From: Prolixibacteraceae bacterium
Lineage (GTDB): Bacteria; Bacteroidota; Bacteroidia; Bacteroidales; Prolixibacteraceae
DNA: 64,000 nucleotides
Assembly (NCBI GenBank): GCA_019459525.1
Contig: JAIBEY010000010.1
Location: 1 to 64,000 of the forward strand
Direction: 5' to 3'
A program made the position numbers and the translations under genes. Under the pieces are notes generated by a model that saw nothing but the letters and a program-made list of their open reading frames with translations, made no database searches and had not been told where the DNA came from. Of this stretch, positions 9,201 to 16,677 are shown one piece after another (position 1 is the stretch's first letter; the number at the start of each line of letters is the position of its first letter).

Positions 9201-10090
9201 TTCTTGAAAAGATAGCAGAACAGAAAAAATACAGAAATATAACTTCATGGAACATTCAAAACGATGTACAATATAATCAAAAAGATTTTTTCCTGAAACC
9301 CAGATTGTTATACCAAAATAGCGCTTACGTGTTATGGTTAAAAGACCTGGTTCTAAAAATAAAAGAAATCGATTCAACAAGACCGGTAATTGTTGATCTT
9401 GAAGTTAATCTGCTTTCAATTTATCATTCGAGAATGCTTCTGGCAAATATCCCTGAAATCGATGCACTGGGATTAGTGGTAAAAGATGATAGGTACCTGG
9501 ATCGATTGATTGCCTTCTTTAAACAAGAGAAAGCAGAATTCCTTTTTAGTGAAATTGACGTAGATATGCTGGCAAAGCCTGAGATTTTTAAAGAAGAAAT
9601 ACCTTTTTTTATAACGGCATGGCAAGATATACACGAGAGCAATAAACTCACTTTTACGGGTATTATCGATCGAAAAGGCAGATTTAAAACGGATTATTTT
9701 GAACTGCTTAATACATTGAAAAAATCCAATATTCAAGTAGAATCACCCAAAGTCAGGATTCTGAAGCCTGCCACACTTATATATGAAGATATGAGTTTAG
9801 ATTTTTACGCCATGTATTACGACGAAAAGAAAGGTTGGATATACGGTGGTAATTTGCCCAATTTAAATTTCGAATGGTCGTTGATTAAATGTGATGTTTA
9901 CGATAATAGCCTGGCCATAAAAGATATTGGGTCTGGAGCCTCCATTGCTGTAAAAATACCAAGAGATTATGAGTCTTATAGGTTATTGCTAACAACCTCT
10001 GTTGGTGAGACTATTACCCAGACAATCTCTACATTAAATACCCCTTTGGTACCAAAAGAAGCACATGCCGCTTTATCGGTTCGGCAATAG
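6293..10090 (+). CDS. GT2 processive synthase fused to GH26 and GH2-like domains
   Basis: This is a 1265-residue multidomain protein. Two N-terminal helices (about 19-38, 46-68) precede a BcsA/CrdS-like GT2 domain with D121 (CDEAND), LDPDH (D169, D171), SED (E259, D260) and QQLKW at 296-300, a QxxRW variant with Lys for Arg. Helices near 329-353 and 361-382 follow. An amphipathic stretch (403-420) leads to a gating-loop-like PYLPTPK, then helices at 440-459, 465-489 and 522-538. A GH26 domain (about 550-830) keeps E678 (RFAHEF) and E783 (ISEFG). A GH2-like barrel (about 880-1130) has WNIQND, so D991 replaces the acid/base Glu; E1087 may be the nucleophile. An Ig-like domain ends the protein. 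If 403-420 is an interface helix as in BcsA, there are seven spans and the glycosidase part is periplasmic. It probably polymerises and extrudes a beta-glycan. Confidence 0.8.
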   Translation: MSNINQIKSLARKEKITLRVMILLGLLCIVYFFYWFLDTDLIEDQFLFWLLIVAIAFDTLKAIYIWYHYWDISIPEKPQNISDLTADVFTTYFPGEPYEMVKETLLAIQRMKYPHTTYLCDEANDEYLKSFCRENNIVHVTRNNRINAKAGNINNALLQAKGDICLILDPDHIPIDTFLDEVIPYFEDEKIGFVQTVQAYYNVGESAVAKGAAEQTFHFYGPVMMSMNSYGTVNAIGANCVFRRSALDSIGGHAAGLSEDMHTAMQLHAKGWKSIYVPKVYTKGLSPASLTAYYKQQLKWSRGTLELLVAVYPKLFRKFTWRQKIHYGILPLHYLSGIIYLINFLIPIISLFMATTPWKGNVVNFGLIFIPIFICILGIRFYVQRWVMYKSERGLHLTGGLLQTCTWWIYNIGLIYTIIRKKVPYLPTPKEDKELTSWKIVMPNLLVGIISIIAVIYGLSIDLTPFSIFMSGFAILNAIFMFYTLFFAYQKQKIVLPNFNPIVKKKSVLQWVQNYSFYIWRKVALPVIVIILVMSVSIQHDMEYVKWGGVTPEVQKKHTINYLGIFAPQNDDGNTSLKNVKEISSQIDENFDIISLYLAWEKNIDSTFPLQLLDSIYQQKSIPMITWEPWLNSFDKELDTGQHVYQLIVEGYFDTYITDFAERLKYMQRPVFLRFAHEFDNPFYPWFADGDDASSKFKKAWIHTYEIFKNIGANNVIWIWNPWKANNVAAFYPGEEYVDWIGVNILNYGSLNQDGKWHDFKNLYEPFHNELKNLPSTPVIISEFGTLKNDQRQKEWLKDAFIAIETEFKEIQSVIYFNSKVDNNWPDGLKSNENLDWTVAKIQEIKNSFSSKEVPDYVFSPLPELKYAKAVSVPEQTKRQVNIQGMNLKKGHDWRKDYHVLSRKNLLTDFEKIKHLGINTIKFEGNSVYDYNIVNIANEFNLDVSYGFFISADIDFVKDTTKTKELKQTILEKIAEQKKYRNITSWNIQNDVQYNQKDFFLKPRLLYQNSAYVLWLKDLVLKIKEIDSTRPVIVDLEVNLLSIYHSRMLLANIPEIDALGLVVKDDRYLDRLIAFFKQEKAEFLFSEIDVDMLAKPEIFKEEIPFFITAWQDIHESNKLTFTGIIDRKGRFKTDYFELLNTLKKSNIQVESPKVRILKPATLIYEDMSLDFYAMYYDEKKGWIYGGNLPNLNFEWSLIKCDVYDNSLAIKDIGSGASIAVKIPRDYESYRLLLTTSVGETITQTISTLNTPLVPKEAHAALSVRQ

Positions 10091-10228
10091 ATGTGATACA
10101 AAGATTAATGCATAATGCCGGGAGCCCCTATTTTGTTGACTTTGTGGTCCTGAAAACGACAAAGCAGCAGAGCGAAGCAGCACCCTGAAATCATTGGTAC
10201 ACGGTTTATCCTGGAGTCCTTCAATCCA

Positions 10229-12031
10229 TCAGTTTTTCGGTATAATTCCCATCTTTTTCATCAGGAAAGTGGCGTTCATGGTCTTTGTTACTCCTTCGGT
10301 CAATTTATAGTCGAAGATCAATTCCTCGCTATTCAGTTGTACTTCAAAGCACAGGTTTTTTATTGATTCCGGATAGATTTGCGAAAGCTCAGTGAGATTT
10401 AAATCGTGAGTGGCAACAATCCCGTGTGTTTTTAAGGTAACCAGTTGGCGAATTAACTCCTTTGAGCCGTTTAGTTTGTCGATCGAATTAGTGCCTTTCA
10501 GCATCTCGTCAATAATCACAAACAGGTTTTCTCCCTCGCGAATATGATTCAGCATGGTTTGCAGTCGCAGCAATTCGGCGTAAAAATACGATTCGTCATT
10601 CATCAGGTTATCGGATGTCCGCATGTTGGTGAAAATCCGGATCGGACTAAATTCGAAGCTTGAAGCACAAACTTTACATCCAACAGAAGCCAGAATGAGG
10701 TTAATACCAATGGTTCGCAGAAAAGTACTTTTACCGGCCATATTAGCTCCGGTAATAATAACAATCTGCTCGCTGTTGGTAATCCGGAAAGAATTTCGGA
10801 TGCACCGAGACTCGTCAATTAACGGATGCCCTAAATCATCGGTGCGGAAGTGAAATCCAGATTCGCAAACCTGCGGTTGAATCCATTCCGGATGATTAAA
10901 ATTGCAATTTGCCATGCTGGCCAACGCATCAAATTCTGCGATAACTTCAAACCAATGAGGTAAATCGTTTGAATATTTTTGCTGCCAGTCGTTCAGTTTT
11001 GCCAGGCATCGAATATCCCAAAGAAAGACCGAATTGAGAACAATGCCAACCAGTAGATTTTGCCTGTAGTCAAATTCATTCAGTATTTTCCGGAGTTCGG
11101 CCGTAACCTGGCTGGCCGATTTTTTATTGCTGGTCAGTTTTTCTTTTAATTCAATCAGGTAATTGCTTGCAAATGATTTGGTTTCAATTTGTAATAGCAT
11201 ATCCGAATACCTGTTCAGCAGTTTTGCCTGGCTCTCGAATTGTTTATGGAATTTCGTGATCGTTCTGCTGTATAGTAAGAAAATAACCCATTGCGCAACT
11301 ATGGCGATCAGATAAAATGAATCGGCGATGATTCCGGCCAGGTTTAACCCAATCAGGATAAGCGTTAGAGCAGGAAGTGTGGTGAGTAAAATTTTTATTG
11401 TTTTTGCCGATTTCAAATTGATTAAATGACTCATGGACTGATCAATCTGGCCTAAATTCTTCCGATCTTCAGTTTCCTTTCCTTTGGCCATGAAATGCTG
11501 TCGCCAGGTTAGTTCGTCGGCTAATTCCTGAATGGCTGCCTGTCTTTTCCTGATTTCTCCGGGGGTACGTTGGCTCTCATTCAGGAGAGACGATAACTGT
11601 ATTTTTCCTGTGTTAGTTACAGTTCTGTTCAAAAACTGGAAAAAGGAGCCGTTCCCATACACGTCTAAATCGAAACTGTACGCGTGATGTGGATCGCTGA
11701 ATTCGTTTCCCGGATCAAAAGGGTTGAAATTCCTGTTTAGCGCTCCAATTTCGTTTCGATTGATTTCAACCAGGCGCTGATAAAAAAGCATTTGCTTTTC
11801 GGTAAGGATAAAATTTTTTATCAGGAAAAGAAATGAAGCGAGCAGGAGTATGGATACGGCAGAGGCCAGTATTTCGCTTTCAGGATGAAGGAAATAATAG
11901 GCTGGGATAATGCCAGTAAAACTGAAGAATCGGGCAATCGACAGGAGTCTTAGTTTTTTCTTGTTCGCATCAAAATCAGATTGATACTGGTTGGCAAGTT
12001 CCTGATACTTCAGGAGTATTTCTGGATTCAT
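10229..12031 (-). CDS. Membrane-associated MutS-like ATPase
   Basis: This 600-residue protein ends in the MutS-family ATPase domain: Walker A GANMAGKST (428-436), a Walker B block reading FVIIDEMLKGTNS, and a THDLNLTEL switch. Upstream there is a core/lever-like helical region, but the mismatch-binding domain I of MutS is missing. Two pairs of hydrophobic helices (about 33-50 and 56-72; 210-234 and 237-253) suggest the protein sits in the inner membrane, which is foreign to canonical mismatch repair. The start codon overlaps the stop of the upstream PAP2 gene by four bases, so the two are co-translated. Small MutS-related proteins of this kind are common in Bacteroidota and have no settled role. 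It should not be called mutS. Confidence 0.8.
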   Translation of the reverse strand: MNPEILLKYQELANQYQSDFDANKKKLRLLSIARFFSFTGIIPAYYFLHPESEILASAVSILLLASFLFLIKNFILTEKQMLFYQRLVEINRNEIGALNRNFNPFDPGNEFSDPHHAYSFDLDVYGNGSFFQFLNRTVTNTGKIQLSSLLNESQRTPGEIRKRQAAIQELADELTWRQHFMAKGKETEDRKNLGQIDQSMSHLINLKSAKTIKILLTTLPALTLILIGLNLAGIIADSFYLIAIVAQWVIFLLYSRTITKFHKQFESQAKLLNRYSDMLLQIETKSFASNYLIELKEKLTSNKKSASQVTAELRKILNEFDYRQNLLVGIVLNSVFLWDIRCLAKLNDWQQKYSNDLPHWFEVIAEFDALASMANCNFNHPEWIQPQVCESGFHFRTDDLGHPLIDESRCIRNSFRITNSEQIVIITGANMAGKSTFLRTIGINLILASVGCKVCASSFEFSPIRIFTNMRTSDNLMNDESYFYAELLRLQTMLNHIREGENLFVIIDEMLKGTNSIDKLNGSKELIRQLVTLKTHGIVATHDLNLTELSQIYPESIKNLCFEVQLNSEELIFDYKLTEGVTKTMNATFLMKKMGIIPKN

Positions 12032-12723
12032 TGGCTGAAGAACTGATATTTGGTTAACCGGTTTATGGTAACAAGTATGGTTGCCACGTAGATCATTACA
12101 AATAACAGCAGTTGAATTGAATTTTCGCGCGAAATGGAGGTTTTCTGCAGTTCAGGAAGGACTGATTTGAAATACTTCCGTTGAATGATTACCATGAGTT
12201 GATAAAATGCCAGACCGGTTAAGATTCCCCATGCCCAGCCGGTAAGGATATCGCCCGGGTAATGCAATCCAAGATAAATGCGTGTGTAGGAAACCAGTAT
12301 TGCCCAGCTAAAGATCAGGATAGAAAAAAGACGGTTTTTAAATAATCGGGCAGCAATTACAGCTATGGTAAATGAGTTTGAGGCGTGTGACGAGAAGAAT
12401 CCAAAAGTGCCACCGCGATTGTAAATATTATGAACCAGATCGCCTAAAACCGGATCGTGCGTCGGACGCAAACGCTGCACCGAATCTTTTATTAATCCTG
12501 AAAACTGATCGCTTAGGGTAATGGAAAGCCCGATCAGTATCAGAATATAAATCGAATTCTTTTTATAGGTTTTAACGATGACGTAAACAATGAGCAAATA
12601 GAACGGAATCCAGATTTCCTTGCTGGTAAATATGGTAATCGCTTTGTCCCAGAAACTGTTGTGGAAACTGTTCATGAATAACAGCAGCGACTGATCTATT
12701 TGTTGAATTACTTCCATAGACAA
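12028..12723 (-). CDS. PAP2-family membrane phosphatase
   Basis: This 231-residue integral membrane protein carries the three PAP2 motifs: K79..R86P87 (KDSVQRLRP), S111-S112-H113 in place of PSGH, and R148 to H154 to D158 (TRIYLGLHYPGD). The family removes phosphate from lipid phosphates or from undecaprenyl pyrophosphate outside the inner membrane. The substitution of SSH for SGH is conservative and seen in active members. Five or six membrane helices fit the family. It lies 66 bases after obgE on the same strand and overlaps the MutS-like gene. Undecaprenyl pyrophosphate recycling is the likeliest role, but lipid A or phosphatidic acid dephosphorylation cannot be excluded. Confidence 0.85.
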   Translation of the reverse strand: MSMEVIQQIDQSLLLFMNSFHNSFWDKAITIFTSKEIWIPFYLLIVYVIVKTYKKNSIYILILIGLSITLSDQFSGLIKDSVQRLRPTHDPVLGDLVHNIYNRGGTFGFFSSHASNSFTIAVIAARLFKNRLFSILIFSWAILVSYTRIYLGLHYPGDILTGWAWGILTGLAFYQLMVIIQRKYFKSVLPELQKTSISRENSIQLLLFVMIYVATILVTINRLTKYQFFSQ

Positions 12724-12789
12724 AAAACTAAAGTATTTCGAATTCGGTGTATTTAATAGCTTGCATTATTTAGCACTCCGAACTTAAAT

Positions 12790-13791
12790 TTACTCCGAAC
12801 TTGGTTTATTCAGAATTTGCCAGATTTTATCTTTTAAAGCTACAATTCCCTGATTGGTAACCGATGAAATGAACAAATGCGGAAGGTCTTTCAATTCTTC
12901 GCTTATTTCGGCTTTTAGTTCGTCGTCGAGAAAATCACTTTTGCTGATGACCAAAAAGCGTTCTTTATCAAGTAATTCCGGATTGTATTCCTTTAGTTCG
13001 TTGATTAGGATGTTGTATTCTTTCCGATAATCTTTGGAATCAGCGGGAATCATAAACAACAGCATCGAATTTCGTTCGATATGGCGTAAAAAGCGCAGTC
13101 CAAGTCCCTTCCCTTCGTGAGCTCCTTCAATAATCCCCGGGATATCGGCCATTACAAACGACTGGTTATCACGGTAAGCTACAATTCCCAGATTAGGAAC
13201 GAGCGTAGTGAAAGGATAATCCCCGATTTTAGGTTTGGCCGCAGAAACCACCGAAAGTAAAGTCGATTTTCCGGCACTCGGGAAGCCGACCAATCCAACA
13301 TCAGCCAGAACTTTCAATTCGAGTGTAAACCACCCTTCAATAAATTCTTCGCCAGGCTGGGCAAAACGCGGAGCCTGCAAAGTTGCCGATTTAAAATTGG
13401 TGTTGCCCATTCCGCCCCGGCCACCTTTAACCAGAATTTTTGTTTCACCTTCTTTCGTGATTTCGAAAAGGAATTCACCGGTTTCGGCATCTTTTGCTAC
13501 TGTTCCGAGTGGTACTTCAAGTATAACGTCTGTTCCGTCGGCTCCATGGCAATTTTGTCCGCTACCAGATTCCCCATGACCGGCAAAAACGTGCCTTTTG
13601 TATTTTAAATGCAGTAGCGTCCACATTTGGGCATTTCCTCTCAGGATGATATGACCGCCACGACCACCGTCACCTCCGTCGGGACCACCCATTGGTTCGC
13701 CTTTTTCGCGGCGAAAATGCGCAGAACCCGGACCTCCATTGCCCGATCGTCCATATATCTTTACGTAATCAACAAAATTTGTATCAGCCAT
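12790..13791 (-). CDS. obgE: GTPase Obg/CgtA
   Basis: This ribosome-associated GTPase acts in 50S maturation and stress control. The N-terminal glycine-rich Obg fold (about 1-157, with [12 protein letters not shown]) is followed by the G domain, with G1 GFPSAGKST, a [16 protein letters not shown] switch block, and the NKxD equivalent ISKSD. There is no C-terminal OCT extension, so it is the short form at 333 residues. The longest frame begins with TTG at 13797; the ATG two codons inside ([13 protein letters not shown]) matches the family start and was chosen. It is downstream of adk across a 200-base gap that contains a terminator and a short repeat. Confidence 0.95.
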   Translation of the reverse strand: MADTNFVDYVKIYGRSGNGGPGSAHFRREKGEPMGGPDGGDGGRGGHIILRGNAQMWTLLHLKYKRHVFAGHGESGSGQNCHGADGTDVILEVPLGTVAKDAETGEFLFEITKEGETKILVKGGRGGMGNTNFKSATLQAPRFAQPGEEFIEGWFTLELKVLADVGLVGFPSAGKSTLLSVVSAAKPKIGDYPFTTLVPNLGIVAYRDNQSFVMADIPGIIEGAHEGKGLGLRFLRHIERNSMLLFMIPADSKDYRKEYNILINELKEYNPELLDKERFLVISKSDFLDDELKAEISEELKDLPHLFISSVTNQGIVALKDKIWQILNKPSSE

Positions 13792-13800
13792 CTGCAATGA

Positions 13801-13826
13801 GTTTCAAGTTCCAGGTTTCAAGTTCC
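13801..13826. repeat. Tandem GTTTCAAGTTCC repeat upstream of obgE
   Basis: Two exact 12-base copies of GTTTCAAGTTCC occur at 13801-13812 and 13815-13826, separated by AG, and are followed by GGGTT. They begin nine bases upstream of the obgE start codon. A related block sits at the same place before mgtE (51261-51293). Confidence 0.7.
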
Positions 13827-13944
13827 GGGTTTACAAAAGCCAAACATGCTTAGGTGTTTCCGGAATTTCTTCTTGATCTTTATTTATTTAATTTTGGTAA
13901 GCTTTCTTATTGTAATTACCAGTTAAAAAGTGTCGCAATGTAAG

Positions 13945-13980
13945 CAAAAAAAGACGAATGGTAAATTAACCACCCGTCTT
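13945..13980 (-). terminator. Rho-independent terminator of hpt-adk
   Basis: Read on the minus strand, AAGACGGGTGGT pairs with ACCATTCGTCTT through ten canonical and two G-U pairs, and is followed directly by a run of T. The wobble pairs exist only in the minus-strand RNA, so the orientation is clear. It follows the adk stop at 14001. Confidence 0.8.
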
Positions 13981-14000
13981 TTGTGTTTATTATCAGAATC

Positions 14001-14573
14001 TTAAAGTGTAGCTACTGTGTTGCTCAGCCTTTCAGCAATTTCTTCAACCGAGCCCATACCGTCAATCATATAATATTTGTTTTGCTCCAAATAGTAATCT
14101 TTAATTGGCATGGTTTTTTCGTTATACACCTGAATCCGGTTTTCGATGATTGAAACATCCTGATCGTCAGTGCGGCCCGATGTTTTTCCGCGGAAGAGCA
14201 AACGATTAACAAGCTCATCTTTTTCGACACACAGGCAGAACATTCCGGAAACCGGAGTTTCATTTTCGTTTAAAATTACATCGAGGGCTTTTGCCTGCGC
14301 TACTGTACGAGGGAATCCATCAAAAATATATCCTTTGGCTTCTTTATCGTTTTGAAGTATCGATTTAATCATGCCAATTACGATCGAATCGGGTACCAGA
14401 AAGCCTTTATCCATATAGCTTTTAGCTTCCAGTCCGAGAGGAGTTTCCTCTGCAATCTGTTTGCGCAGCATATCTCCCGTAGAAAGGTGAATGAGCTTGA
14501 ACTTTTCAATGAGAAAATCAGCCTGAGTGCCTTTTCCTGCACCCGGAGGGCCAAATAAAACAAGGTTTAACAT
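14001..14573 (-). CDS. adk: Adenylate kinase
   Basis: This enzyme interconverts ATP plus AMP and two ADP in the cytoplasm. The P-loop GPPGAGKGT is at 8-16, STGDMLR follows for AMP binding, and FDGFPRT is present. At 190 residues it is the short-LID form: the LID region reads GKTSGRTDDQD, without the inserted zinc-binding loop of the 215-residue enzymes. It begins 11 bases after the hpt stop, so the two purine genes are co-transcribed, and a strong terminator follows. Confidence 0.97.
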   Translation of the reverse strand: MLNLVLFGPPGAGKGTQADFLIEKFKLIHLSTGDMLRKQIAEETPLGLEAKSYMDKGFLVPDSIVIGMIKSILQNDKEAKGYIFDGFPRTVAQAKALDVILNENETPVSGMFCLCVEKDELVNRLLFRGKTSGRTDDQDVSIIENRIQVYNEKTMPIKDYYLEQNKYYMIDGMGSVEEIAERLSNTVATL

Positions 14574-14584
14574 TTGATAATGGG

Positions 14585-15127
14585 TTATTTTTCTACTACT
14601 TTATAAATATCAATTAAATTGCGACCTTTTCTGTCGTAATCCAAACCGTATCCTACTATAAAGTCATTTGGGATTTCAATTCCGATATAGTCCAGTTGAA
14701 CTTCGATTTTAAGGGCATCTGGTTTCAGGAGTAAGGTTGCAATCTTAATTTCTTTTGGGTTTTTTGCCTTTATTTGCTCAATGGTATTAGCGATGGTAAT
14801 ACCGGAATCAACAATATCTTCCAACACAACAACTGTGCGGCCAGTCAGGTCTTCATTCAATCCGATCAACTGTTTAATTTCGCCGCTGGTTTGTGTTCCT
14901 GTATAAGAGGCCAGTTTTATGAATGAAATTTCAGCATCGAGCGATGAAATACGTTTGAAAATTTCGGTAGCGAACATGAACGAACCATTCAGAATACACA
15001 AAAAAAGTGGACTTTTCCCTTCGAAATCGGTGTTCATTTTTTCTGCCATTTCTTCAACGATTGATCTGATCTTTTCGTACGGAATAAAAAGTTCGAACTC
15101 CCGGTCATTTATTAGTACATTTTTCAT
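14585..15127 (-). CDS. hpt: Hypoxanthine phosphoribosyltransferase
   Basis: This purine-salvage enzyme joins hypoxanthine or guanine to PRPP. The PRPP-binding motif VVVLEDIVDSG is intact, and the C-terminal FIVGYGLDY block is typical of the family. The frame opens at a TTG (15151), but the ATG at 15127 (MKNVLINDREFELF) gives the usual 180-residue length and N-terminus, so that start was chosen. It is the first gene of a minus-strand unit with adk and is divergent from purE, with facing promoter boxes in the shared gap. Confidence 0.93.
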   Translation of the reverse strand: MKNVLINDREFELFIPYEKIRSIVEEMAEKMNTDFEGKSPLFLCILNGSFMFATEIFKRISSLDAEISFIKLASYTGTQTSGEIKQLIGLNEDLTGRTVVVLEDIVDSGITIANTIEQIKAKNPKEIKIATLLLKPDALKIEVQLDYIGIEIPNDFIVGYGLDYDRKGRNLIDIYKVVEK

Positions 15128-15185
15128 TTGGCTCAAAATTGAAATATTCAATAAGTATTTGTAATTATTTTATCGGTTTTTAATT

Positions 15186-15193
15186 TATTTTTG
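15186..15193 (+). promoter_or_regulatory. -7 box for purE
   Basis: TATTTTTG matches TAnnTTTG and lies 65 bases before the purE ATG, in the divergent gap between hpt and purE. AT-rich context lowers certainty. Confidence 0.4.
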
Positions 15194-15219
15194 GCTTGAA
15201 AAATAAAGCGACAAAGTAA

Positions 15220-15227
15220 CAAAACTA
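15220..15227 (-). promoter_or_regulatory. -7 box for hpt-adk
   Basis: The plus-strand CAAAACTA reads TAGTTTTG on the minus strand, matching TAnnTTTG. It would give a leader of about 85 bases before the hpt ATG at 15127. Confidence 0.4.
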
Positions 15228-15258
15228 ATTCATACTGGAAAAATTAAATATTCAAAAT

Positions 15259-15765
15259 ATGGAACCAAAAGTTAGTATTATCATGGGAAGTACGTCTGAT
15301 TTGGCGGTGATGGAGGCTGCGGCAAAAATCCTTGACGAGTTCGAAATTCCCTTCGAAATCAATGCGTTATCGGCACATCGTACCCCGGAAGCTGTTGAGG
15401 TTTTTGCAAAGGGAGCCAAAGCCCGTGGAATACAGGTTATTATTGCCGCTGCAGGCATGGCTGCCCATTTGCCGGGAGTTATTGCGGCTATGACCACCTT
15501 GCCTGTTATTGGGGTCCCGATTAATGCTTCGTTGAGTGGACTTGATTCTTTATTGGCTATTGTGCAGATGCCCCCTGGAATTCCGGTTGCAACGGTTGCT
15601 GTAAACGGAGCGCAAAATGCTGGTATTCTGGCAGTTCAGATGATGGCTTTGGGCGATCAGGAATTGGCTGAAAAGCTGGGTTCATTCAAAGAAAATTTAA
15701 AAACAAAAATTGAGAAAGCAAATAAGGACCTGGCTGAAATAAAGTTCAGATTTAAAACGAATTAA
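15259..15765 (+). CDS. purE: N5-carboxyaminoimidazole ribonucleotide mutase
   Basis: This class I PurE moves the carboxyl group of N5-CAIR to carbon 4 to give CAIR in purine synthesis. The phosphate-binding GSTSDLAVM is near residue 10, SAHRTPE near 41, and the AAGMAAHLPG block is intact. The length of 168 residues is normal. No purK is adjacent. It is monocistronic: a near-perfect terminator follows at 15811. Confidence 0.96.
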   Translation: MEPKVSIIMGSTSDLAVMEAAAKILDEFEIPFEINALSAHRTPEAVEVFAKGAKARGIQVIIAAAGMAAHLPGVIAAMTTLPVIGVPINASLSGLDSLLAIVQMPPGIPVATVAVNGAQNAGILAVQMMALGDQELAEKLGSFKENLKTKIEKANKDLAEIKFRFKTN

Positions 15766-15810
15766 ACTTGACTTGTTAACAAAAGATTTGTATCTTAGTA
15801 CATAGAACTG

Positions 15811-15841
15811 ATTCCTGAATTTTTATTCAGGAATTTTTTTT
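15811..15841 (+). terminator. Terminator after purE
   Basis: ATTCCTGAAT and ATTCAGGAAT form a perfect ten-base-pair stem around TTTT, followed by seven T. The T run ends just before the next gene. Confidence 0.9.
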
Positions 15842-15852
15842 GCGTGAATGTT

Positions 15853-16677
15853 ATGAAATTGTTATCCACCCTGACAATAGTCATGATATTTCCATTGTTC
15901 ACCCTTCTTTCCTATGGGCAGGAAGTGCTTCCATCTGTTTCGCGCTATCAGTCGCTGGCCGAATCATCAGTTGCTTTGTCTGATTGTTGGTCAGTTTTTG
16001 GAAATCAGGCTGGTCTTGCTGTGGTAAATCACATGGAGATTGGCGGATCATTTCAAAACCGGTTTCTTTTAAATGAGTTGTCAACCCGGGCTGGTGTTTT
16101 TGTTTTGCCTGTACAAGCATCCGTGTTTGCACTTTCGCTTTATCAGTTTGGCGAAGTTCCCTTTCGTCAGGAGAAATTCGGGGTGGCTTATTCCCGTTAC
16201 TTATTTCCCCGGCTCCGATTTGGATTTCAGTTTAATTACTATCGCCTGTTTCTTGCCGAGGATAATCGTTCCATAGGATCTTCAGGGTTCGAGTTGGGGA
16301 TGCAGTATTTGGCTACCCCGCAACTTGTTCTGGGCATTCATGCTACAAACCCTTATCAAACGGGTATTCACACACGCTCCGGAAAATTTGAATATCCTTC
16401 AATGATAAAATGGGGTGTCTTGTTTCGGGTATCTCCTGAATTTTGGATGACTACTGAAGTTGAAAATGATTTCGGGGGTCGCCTTATTGTAAGAACAGGA
16501 CTGGAATATGCTGTTTTGGGTAAGTTGTTCTTAAGAACCGGAATTTCGGGAAAACCTTACCAGTTAACCGGTGGGGTGGGATTCCAAGTCAAAAAGCTGT
16601 ATGTAGATATGGCCGTTTCCTACAATCAGCATTTGGGAAATTCTCCATCAGTATCCATTCAATACCGCATCCGATGA
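15853..16677 (+). CDS. PorV-like outer-membrane beta-barrel protein
   Basis: The product is about 274 residues with a signal peptide ending near SYG-QEV. The rest alternates short amphipathic strands ending in aromatic residues (for example LGIHATNPYQTG and PYQLTGGVGFQV), as in outer-membrane barrels of the PorV/FadL-like family. The open frame begins with GTG at 15844, but the ATG at 15853 directly precedes the signal peptide and clears the terminator at 15811-15841. Its stop overlaps the start of the HhH-domain protein (ATGA), so the two are translationally coupled. I cannot assign a cargo. It is not one of the core type IX genes by context. Confidence 0.65.
   Translation: MKLLSTLTIVMIFPLFTLLSYGQEVLPSVSRYQSLAESSVALSDCWSVFGNQAGLAVVNHMEIGGSFQNRFLLNELSTRAGVFVLPVQASVFALSLYQFGEVPFRQEKFGVAYSRYLFPRLRFGFQFNYYRLFLAEDNRSIGSSGFELGMQYLATPQLVLGIHATNPYQTGIHTRSGKFEYPSMIKWGVLFRVSPEFWMTTEVENDFGGRLIVRTGLEYAVLGKLFLRTGISGKPYQLTGGVGFQVKKLYVDMAVSYNQHLGNSPSVSIQYRIR

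Noticed and set aside
13801-13832. CRISPR-like short repeat
   Set aside because: There are only two 12-base copies with a two-base spacer, and no cas genes are in the window.
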